Notes under the pieces: model-generated | What the model saw: the letters and a program-made list of their open reading frames with translations, nothing else | Told to the model about the DNA's origin: nothing | Databases searched by the model: none | Translations under genes and position numbers: made by a program | From: Synechococcales cyanobacterium PMM_0073 | GTDB taxonomy: Bacteria; Cyanobacteriota; Cyanobacteriia; Elainellales; Elainellaceae | Direction: 5' to 3' | Length of the DNA: 7,126 nucleotides | Assembly (NCBI GenBank): GCA_949127695.1 | Contig: CASBQH010000332.1 | Location: forward strand, 1 to 7,126 | Shown here: piece by piece, positions 1-4,502 of the stretch | Position numbering within the stretch: the stretch's first letter is position 1 | How the letters are laid out: every line of letters starts with the position of its first letter

Positions 1-522
1 AGCCTCGGCGACAATGTTGTGCCTGCCTATACGGATCCAGTCCAGCAGATTCAGCGCCAGCCCAATGGCCAGATCACGGCGATTCGCTACGAATATCCGC
101 TGGAGTCAGACTATCTGGTGCGCGACATCTTGCCATTGCTAGAGGCCGCAGGCGTGCAGCTGGTGTTTTATGGCCACTCCCACATTTGGAACCGCTTTGT
201 CAGCCCCAGCGGCCTCAATTTCCTAGAGTCTTCTAACGTGGGCAATACCTACGGCGCATTTCTCGACCAGCCGCGAGCCGTACCAGCAGGCCAAGCGCAA
301 TCTTTCGCCCAAGGCGATCCAAATGGCCTGCCGCCCGTGATGCCAACGCTCAGCCCCCTGCTAGACAGCGCCCAACAGCCGCAGCCCTACGTAGCCAGCA
401 ATCAAATTACGGTCTTTAGCATTCTGGATACCGAGACAGGGACGGTGAGCAGCTATCGGTTTGATACGAGCCAGCCGAATCAGCCCGCGCTCAAGTTTGA
501 CCAGTTCGCACTCTTGAACTAA
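1..522 (+). CDS. Metallophosphoesterase family protein, C-terminal part
   Basis: The reading frame is open from the first base of the window, so the gene begins upstream and only the last 173 residues are seen. A GTG at 19 is in frame, but codons before it continue the same protein (S-L-G-D-N-V), so it is not taken as the start. The motif G-H-S-H (172-183), followed by I-W-N-R, matches the last metal-binding block (GHxH) of calcineurin-like metallophosphoesterases, whose two histidines bind the dinuclear metal centre. The nearby text about losing sight of a neighbour and 'SSNVGNTYG' resembles the end of secreted or periplasmic phosphatase-like members, but the N-terminal signal and first metal ligands lie outside the window. 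Substrate cannot be told. The tail after the motif is rich in Pro, Gln and Ser. Confident for the fold, not for the specific enzyme. Confidence 0.75.
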   Translation, partial: SLGDNVVPAYTDPVQQIQRQPNGQITAIRYEYPLESDYLVRDILPLLEAAGVQLVFYGHSHIWNRFVSPSGLNFLESSNVGNTYGAFLDQPRAVPAGQAQSFAQGDPNGLPPVMPTLSPLLDSAQQPQPYVASNQITVFSILDTETGTVSSYRFDTSQPNQPALKFDQFALLN

Positions 523-561
523 GTGCCCAGAGTGCCCAGAGCGCCCAGACTGCCGAGAGCG
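522..561 (+). repeat. Degenerate 9-bp tandem repeat at gene end
   Basis: Two identical copies of AGTGCCCAG (522-530, 531-539) are followed by AGCGCCCAG (540-548), ACTGCCGAG (549-557) and a partial copy (558-561). The array begins on the last base of the metallophosphoesterase stop codon. It probably arose by replication slippage and has no evident coding role. Confidence 0.7.
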
Positions 562-985
562 ACCCGTTCAAACTCCGGATGCTGGCCGTCAGGGGCGTAA
601 ACGTCAGTATACTTCTGAAGACTGCTAATTTTGAGTAGTCTGGCTGGAGCGGCGTTGAGCTGCCGAATTTGAGCAGGTTATGAAGTTTGTGGGATGGGAG
701 TGACCCCTTTAAGGAGTCATGCGAAACTAAGATACAACTAAGGCTGAATCAGATGCGCTAGCTGGCATATGCATCAATTACGCCCCCAATCCACGCGACC
801 CTATGGGAGTTCTGGGCAGAGCTCAGTTAAGAGCTAAGTTGATTTTTTGGCAAGCTCTCAAGAGATTTTCTACAAACATGATGCTCCATGCTGCATTTGT
901 AGGAAAGATAATGTCACTAGGATGTTGAAATTCAGCTTCCTAACCCTCCCGATAGCTAACCGAACGACCCAGCGAGTGATGCGGC
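523..985. other. 463-bp non-coding region between phosphoesterase and kinase genes
   Basis: No convincing gene is seen here. Beyond the 9-bp repeat it holds three small inverted repeats. At 619-641 an 8-bp stem with one G-U pair surrounds a 7-nt loop. At 701-719 the arms TGACCCCT and AGGAGTCA flank TTA with one mismatch. At 820-835 the arms AGCTC and GAGCT lie 7 nt before a T6 run (843-848). None is a clear terminator. The kinase promoter must lie in the later part; TTGAAA (925-930) with GATAGC (951-956) is the nearest pair, but its 20-bp spacing is poor, so no promoter is called. Confidence 0.6.
701..719. promoter_or_regulatory. Operator-like inverted repeat TGACCCCT-TTA-AGGAGTCA
   Basis: Seven of eight positions pair between the two arms (701-708 and 712-719) around a 3-bp centre. 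The compact near-palindrome suits a dimeric DNA-binding protein better than a terminator, as no T-run follows. It lies 267 bp upstream of the kinase start. No regulator is identified, and chance occurrence is possible. Confidence 0.25.
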
Positions 986-2606
986 ATGAGTTACTGCTTA
1001 AATCCAGCCTGTAATAAACCAGAAAACTCATCCCAAGCTGAGCGATGTCGAGCCTGTGGCGCAAAGCTGCTGCTGCGGGATCGCTATCGCGTCTTGCAGG
1101 CGCTGGGGCAGGGCGGATTTGGCGCAACGTTTTTATCCAAAGACGAGGCGCTGCCCGGTACCGCCCTACTGCGTGATCAAGCAGCTGCGGCCAGCCGCCA
1201 CCTCGCAGCATGTGATGCAGATGGCGCGCGACCTGTTTGAGCGGGAGGCCAACACGCTGGGCAAGGTCGGCAACCATCCGCAGGTGCCGCGCCTGCTCGA
1301 CTATTTTGAGGCCAACAACGAATTTTATCTCGTCCAGGAATATATTAGCGGCTCAACGCTACAGCAAGAGGTGAAGCGCTCTGGCCCGTTTAGCGAGGCT
1401 GGCGTTAAGCAGTTTCTCAGCGAAGTGCTGCCGATGCTGCACTATATTCACAGCCAGAAGGTGATTCATCGTGACATCAAGCCTGCTAACTTGATCCGAC
1501 GCTCGCAGGATCGCAAGCTGGTGCTGATTGACTTTGGAGCCGTCAAGGATCAGGTCAGTCCTGAGCGGCTTGGCGCTTCTGAACAGACGGCGCTCACCCA
1601 ATATGCGATTGGCACTCCCGGCTATGCCCCGCCCGAACAGATGGCGATGCGCCCAGTCTATGCCAGCGATATCTATGCAGTTGGCGTCACGTCGCTCTAT
1701 TTGCTCACGGGTAAATCGCCCAAAGATATGGAGTATGACCCGGCCACGGGCGAAATTCTCTGGCGAGAGCAGGTGCATATCAGCGACCACCTCACCGACG
1801 TGCTGAAGAAGGTGCTGGATGTCTCGGTGCGGCATCGCTACCAGAACGCCACCGAGGTGCTGCGCGCCCTGGATCTTGAGCCATATCTCGACAGTCTGGC
1901 TCGAAATATGGTGAGCCAGCCCAACCATCGCAACGGGCGACCGCTGCCCCATTCCGGCGACCCCAACGAACCCACCTCCGGCTCTTCGCCCAGCGCCAGA
2001 ATGGCGGCAGCAATTCGGGCGCGTCAGGCAGCCAAAGCCATTGCCGATCCGCAGCAGTCAGAGGCCACCGCGATTCAGCCCGGTTCGCCACGTCGTCGCA
2101 CTATGGTGCAGGCAGCCCATTCACTCACCACCTTAAATTCGCGCGGTTCGGCAGGCAACTCTGCCACCACCGTGCCCAAGCCCTCTGCCGAGGATCTGCT
2201 CGCCGCCTATGCTAAGGGCAAGCGCGATTTCAGCAACTATGACCTGAATGGGCTAAACCTAAATAAAACCGATCTCTCTAGCGCCAACTTTCACCAGGCA
2301 CAGCTGCAAAAGACCAGCCTGCAAGGCGCTAACCTGATGAACGCTGACTTTGGCCGCGCCAGCCTTGCCCAAGCCAGCCTCAAAAATGCCAAACTAGCGC
2401 GCGCCTATCTCAGCCATGCCGACTTAGCCGGAGCTGATCTGCGCGGTGCAGACCTTAGCTATGCTCACCTCAGCAATGCCAATCTGCGAAGCGCCAACCT
2501 CTGCGGCGCGGATTTGACCGGCGCTAAAGTCTCTGACGAACAGCTCGCCACCGCCCGAACCAACTGGTCGACGGTTCATCCGAGCGGCAAGCGCGGACTC
2601 TGGTAG
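986..2606 (+). CDS. spkB: SpkB-type Ser/Thr protein kinase with pentapeptide repeats, apparent frameshift
   Basis: A Hanks-type kinase phosphorylating Ser/Thr on proteins. It reads in one frame from ATG 986 (M-S-Y-C-L-N-P-A-C) and in the +1 frame from about 1167 to the stop at 2604-2606; joined, this gives 539 residues, near the family's usual length. In the joined protein: Cys cluster C4-x4-C9-x11-C21-x2-C24; glycine loop G41-Q-G-G-F-G46; ATP lysine K65 (V-I-K); catalytic H161-R-D163-I-K-P-A-N (1467-1490); D182-F-G (1530-1538); G-T-P-G-Y-A-P-P-E ending at E217 (1611-1637). A Ser/Pro-rich linker follows, then pentapeptide repeats of A(D/N)LXX type at about 414-516. In Synechocystis, SpkB needs its N-terminal cysteines and is redox-sensitive; a similar role here is inference. 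The frame change falls between the glycine loop and the ATP lysine, so neither frame alone encodes a working kinase. It may be a sequencing error or a recent mutation. No strong Shine-Dalgarno precedes 986. Confidence 0.85.
2226..2534 (+). other. Pentapeptide-repeat domain of the kinase
   Basis: About twenty consecutive five-residue units of the form A(D/N/S)L-x-x are readable, for example GADLR, GADLS, NANLR, SANLC and GADLT. Such repeats fold as a right-handed quadrilateral beta-helix with the central Leu or Phe facing inwards, and are known as protein- or surface-binding modules. Attached to a kinase, it probably handles localisation or substrate choice. The array is unbroken, so the reading frame downstream of the kinase frameshift is under no visible decay. 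Confidence 0.9.
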
Positions 2607-2661
2607 GGGAGTTGGGCAGGGGAATTTAGCAGTAAGCTGGTAGATATTTCTGCGAAAACTC

Positions 2662-2958
2662 ATGCCTGATTCTCTGCCTAAATCGCCTCGTCGCCTTGAT
2701 CCCAAGGTTGACCCAGAGCTATATGCTCAGCTGCGCGCCGAGCTAAAAGCGCCCTATCGTGGCCTGCGGCAGTTTGTCTATGTGGGGCTGGGGGCTTCTG
2801 GGCTGATTGGAGCCTTTGTGTTTCTGACGCAGATTTTGGCTGGGCGAGAAGTAGAGGCGGCGCTGCCTAATCTGGCGCTACAAGTGGGCGTGGTGGCCTT
2901 GATGATCTGGCTGTTTCGGCTAGAGCAGCGCTGGGGCAAGAAGGCGAAAGCCAAGTGA
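2662..2958 (+). CDS. DUF3493 (LPA1/Rep27-like domain) small membrane protein
   Basis: A 98-residue protein with the pattern of the cyanobacterial and plastid DUF3493 family: the block K-A-P-Y-R-G-L-R-Q-F-V-Y at about residues 29-40, a first membrane helix at about 38-60, and a second at about 71-86, ending in a basic tail. The domain also occurs in plant and algal LPA1/Rep27, which help photosystem II assembly or repair, so a thylakoid location is likely; the role of the stand-alone form is not known to me. It begins 55 bp after the kinase stop and might be cotranscribed with it. The ATG at 2662 is the only sensible start, though no clear ribosome-binding site precedes it. Its stop codon lies directly against the right end of the TnpB element, about ten bases from the end hairpin. 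Confidence 0.85.
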   Translation: MPDSLPKSPRRLDPKVDPELYAQLRAELKAPYRGLRQFVYVGLGASGLIGAFVFLTQILAGREVEAALPNLALQVGVVALMIWLFRLEQRWGKKAKAK

Positions 2959-2961
2959 CAT

Positions 2962-3060
2962 ACCCGACGCTCATCGGAGTACCGATAGAGCGCAGGCTTC
3001 TCTCGTCAAAGGCTCGGTATCCCGATCGCCTCGGAGAGCTTGAACGGTTTGACCAACCGC
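2962..3060 (-). ncRNA. Candidate omega-RNA (TnpB guide scaffold)
   Basis: In this family the TnpB guide RNA is made from the 3' end of tnpB plus the right end, and its guide is the DNA just outside the element. Here three hairpins are packed in that place: 3045-3059 (arms CGGTT and AACCG on the plus strand), 3011-3030 (GGC and TCGG pairing with CCGA and GCC, two bases bulged), and the right-end hairpin 2968-2992. The overlapping last 25 or so codons of tnpB lie past the final RuvC motif, so are free to serve RNA structure. The extent is inferred; the guide would begin just below about 2962 and read into the end of the DUF3493 gene. Confidence 0.4.
2968..2992 (-). repeat. Right-end hairpin of the TnpB element, with extruded T
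   Basis: On the element's strand the 5' arm is CGCTC, then an unpaired T (2987), then ATCGG; the loop is TACT; the 3' arm is CCGAT then GAGCG. That gives ten pairs with a single bulge. The tnpB stop codon (2973-2971) sits inside the 3' arm. The layout matches the left-end hairpin at 4439-4460. Confidence 0.7.
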
Positions 3061-4239
3061 CCGTAACTGGATATTGATCGCTGCGTTGTGGTCACGGTCT
3101 AAGGAGCATCCGCATTGGCAGTTATGCCACCTGACAGACAGATCCTTTGGCACCTTGACCCCGCAGCTTGAACAGTTCTGGCTTGTACCGTTTGGATTCA
3201 CAGCGATAGCTCTCAACCCAGCATTCTCAGCTTTGATTGACAGGATATCTAGGAATTGTCCCCATCCGGCATCAGTGACAGATTTGGCCAGCCTTGACTT
3301 GGCTAACCCTTTGATGTTCAGGCTTTCATGCCCGATGTTCATCCCCTTGCTCAACAGCTTTGAGGCCGTCTTGTAATGGAAATCTTTGCGCTGACGAGCG
3401 ACTTTGAGATGCAGCAAAGCCACCCGTTTGACGGCTTTTTTGCGGCGGTTAGAACCCTTTTTCTTGCGAGCAAGAGAGCGCTGCGCCTTTGCAAGTTTGA
3501 CCTGACTTTTGCGAAAAAACTGCGGGATTGCAACCTCTTCAGCCTCGTTTGTGGTGAGGAACGATTTCAGCCCCACATCAATCCCGATGGTGTTATCCAT
3601 CGTGGGCAAGTCAGGACTGGCGACCGGCACAGGTGAAGTGTGCTGGGGGAAGCTTCCCCCAGACACCTTCACCTCAAAGTCATCTTGCAGACTCAAACCG
3701 ATATACCAACCGTCTGCCTTTTTTGTCACCGTGACGGTCTTGACGGCGAAGCCAGCAGGGATATCGCGATGCCAGCGCACCTTGACCCGGCCAATCTTCG
3801 ACAGCTCAATGTAGTTGCCGTCGATCCAGTCAATAGAAGCTTGCGGATAGGTGAACGACCTGTACCGCCCTTGCCCCTTAAACCGAGGCTTACCACTGCG
3901 ATTGCCGTTACAGTCCCCTTTGAGGTATCGAGCAAAGGCGAGATCTACCCGCTTCACCATGTCCTGCAACACTTGCGCGTTGACTTCTTTGTACCATTCG
4001 CGCTCTTTTTTGAGTATCACCAGCTCAGCGCATTGACTCCACCGAGATGGCTGGTTTTTCAACTCTGGCAGATGGCAAATCAAAGGGCAAGAATTCACCG
4101 CCGTCCGGTTCTGCTCCCACCAGTCAAACCGCTCTGCCAGCAGCCAGTTGTACTGATGCCGCAACATATCCAGCCACCGATTCAACAGGAAATCTTGTTG
4201 AATCGGTGGATAAATTCGGTACTGATAGGTGACTTTCAT
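2971..4239 (-). CDS. tnpB: RNA-guided endonuclease TnpB (IS605 OrfB family)
   Basis: A 422-residue protein, the usual length for TnpB, an omega-RNA-guided DNA nuclease that cuts near a transposon-associated motif and helps the element persist. The N-terminus M-K-V-T-Y-Q-Y-R-I-Y-P is the typical OrfB helix-turn-helix opening. The RuvC site is complete: D221 in G-I-D-V-G-L, E305 in H-E-S-L-N-I-K-G-L, and the D381-R-D383 motif before H-N-A-A-I-N-I. The zinc finger has C356-x2-C359 and C374-x-C376, the second pair spaced by one residue rather than two. It appears intact, with no frameshift or stop. An ATG six codons upstream (4257) is in frame, but it would lie upstream of the best -10 box (4251-4246), so the start at 4239 is preferred. 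It lacks a tnpA partner and is divergent from the RHH gene. Confidence 0.93.
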   Translation of the reverse strand: MKVTYQYRIYPPIQQDFLLNRWLDMLRHQYNWLLAERFDWWEQNRTAVNSCPLICHLPELKNQPSRWSQCAELVILKKEREWYKEVNAQVLQDMVKRVDLAFARYLKGDCNGNRSGKPRFKGQGRYRSFTYPQASIDWIDGNYIELSKIGRVKVRWHRDIPAGFAVKTVTVTKKADGWYIGLSLQDDFEVKVSGGSFPQHTSPVPVASPDLPTMDNTIGIDVGLKSFLTTNEAEEVAIPQFFRKSQVKLAKAQRSLARKKKGSNRRKKAVKRVALLHLKVARQRKDFHYKTASKLLSKGMNIGHESLNIKGLAKSRLAKSVTDAGWGQFLDILSIKAENAGLRAIAVNPNGTSQNCSSCGVKVPKDLSVRWHNCQCGCSLDRDHNAAINIQLRAVGQTVQALRGDRDTEPLTREACALSVLR

Positions 4240-4245
4240 GCTACG

Positions 4246-4277
4246 ATTATAGCACATAGCTATACAAAATGAGTCAA
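4246..4277 (-). promoter_or_regulatory. Putative tnpB promoter, extended -10, leaderless start
   Basis: On the minus strand a perfect TATAAT (4251-4246) is preceded by TGC, making an extended -10. TTGACT (4277-4272) could be the -35, but the 20-bp spacing is long, so the extended -10 probably matters more. Transcription would begin about 7 nt downstream, essentially at the A of the ATG at 4239, so the mRNA would have little or no leader. Confidence 0.5.
4248..4264. promoter_or_regulatory. Shared operator candidate TATAGC-N5-GCTATA
   Basis: A perfect 6-bp inverted repeat with a 5-bp centre lies between the divergent tnpB and RHH starts. The left arm overlaps the tnpB -10 (4251-4246) and the right arm overlaps TATACA (4261-4266), the best -10 for the RHH gene. 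A dimeric RHH repressor bound here would block both promoters. The repressor identity is inferred from position. Confidence 0.45.
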
Positions 4278-4423
4278 TGAATCAGGTTAATTTTCGGGCT
4301 ACTGATGCAGAGATTGAACATTTGAAGCGGTATTGCAAGATCAAGAAAAGGCAGCAGAGTGAGGTCATCCGTGAGCTGCTGAGAAAACTGTCAATCGATG
4401 GGGTGTTGAACCCCATCGATTGA
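4277..4423 (+). CDS. Small ribbon-helix-helix (CopG/Arc-like) DNA-binding protein
   Basis: A 48-residue protein divergent from tnpB. Residues 2-7 (N-Q-V-N-F-R) fit the beta strand that dimerises and contacts the DNA major groove. Residues 10-21 form helix A and 27-38 (Q-S-E-V-I-R-E-L-L-R-K-L) form helix B, the standard RHH plan. The last ten codons lie inside a perfect stem-loop and look like read-through into the terminator rather than a domain. An earlier ATG at 4269 stops after three codons, so 4277 is the start; only a weak GAG (4271-4273) precedes it, or the mRNA is nearly leaderless from TATACA (4261-4266). It lies within the element's end hairpins, so it is cargo of the IS. The probable role is repression of itself and tnpB. 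An antitoxin is a less likely alternative, as no toxin gene is adjacent. Confidence 0.75.
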   Translation: MNQVNFRATDAEIEHLKRYCKIKKRQQSEVIRELLRKLSIDGVLNPID

Positions 4424-4431
4424 CAGTTTTC
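4383..4431. terminator. Perfect 22-bp stem-loop, probably a bidirectional terminator
   Basis: Arms 4383-4404 and 4410-4431 are exact reverse complements around a 5-nt loop (GTTGA). AAAA sits near the foot on the left and TTTT on the right, so either strand's transcript would end in a GC-containing stem followed by U residues. The RHH stop codon (4421-4423) lies in the right arm. It would stop RHH transcripts from entering the oxidoreductase gene and outside transcripts from entering tnpB. The T-run is within the stem, which is less classic. Confidence 0.65.
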
Positions 4432-4438
4432 ACCCCGT

Positions 4439-4460
4439 CGCTGACCGAAGCGGTACAGCG
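4439..4460 (-). repeat. Left-end hairpin of the TnpB element, with extruded T
   Basis: On the element's strand the 5' arm is CGCTG, an unpaired T (4455), then ACCG; the loop is CTT; the 3' arm is CGGT then CAGCG. That gives nine pairs and one bulge at the same place as in the right-end hairpin. Directly outside it lies CGGG-AGTG-CCCG (4472-4461), which may be part of the cleavage and guide sequences. Confidence 0.65.
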
Positions 4461-4502
4461 CGGGCACTCCCGTCTAATAGGTAGTTCAGCAATCCTGTCC
4501 CT

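Larger units (their letters stand above)
2962..4472 (-). mobile_element. IS200/IS605-family element (IS1341-type, tnpB plus RHH gene)
   Basis: Between the DUF3493 gene and the FAD oxidoreductase lies a self-contained unit: an intact tnpB on the minus strand, a divergent small RHH gene, and similar hairpins at both ends (4460-4439 and 2992-2968 on the element's strand). Both hairpins start CGCT and carry a single extruded T on the 5' arm, the signature recognised by TnpA of this family. No tnpA is present, so transposition needs help in trans. There is no terminal inverted repeat or target duplication, as expected for a family that moves as single-stranded DNA. Exact ends cannot be fixed. The stated limits are the outer edges of CGGGA (4472-4468) and CGGGT (2966-2962), which flank the hairpins and are candidate cleavage sites. 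Confidence 0.75.

Noticed and set aside
820..848. Small hairpin plus T6 as a terminator
   Set aside because: Only five base pairs, low GC, and a 7-nt gap before the T-run.
803..928. 41-codon ATG frame (+) before the kinase gene
   Set aside because: No ribosome-binding site, no recognisable motif and composition like the surrounding non-coding DNA.
1056..1166. ATG 1056 as the start of the kinase
   Set aside because: It would remove the cysteine cluster and glycine loop, and the residues it encodes up to about 1166 do not resemble a kinase; the true start at 986 in the other frame does.
3640..4272. Long plus-strand frame opposite tnpB
   Set aside because: It is a shadow of tnpB, whose minus-strand translation has all the family motifs.
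4383..4431. The 22-bp stem-loop as a transposon terminal inverted repeat or MITE
   Set aside because: No matching copy is present near the other end of the element, and IS200/IS605 elements do not have terminal inverted repeats.
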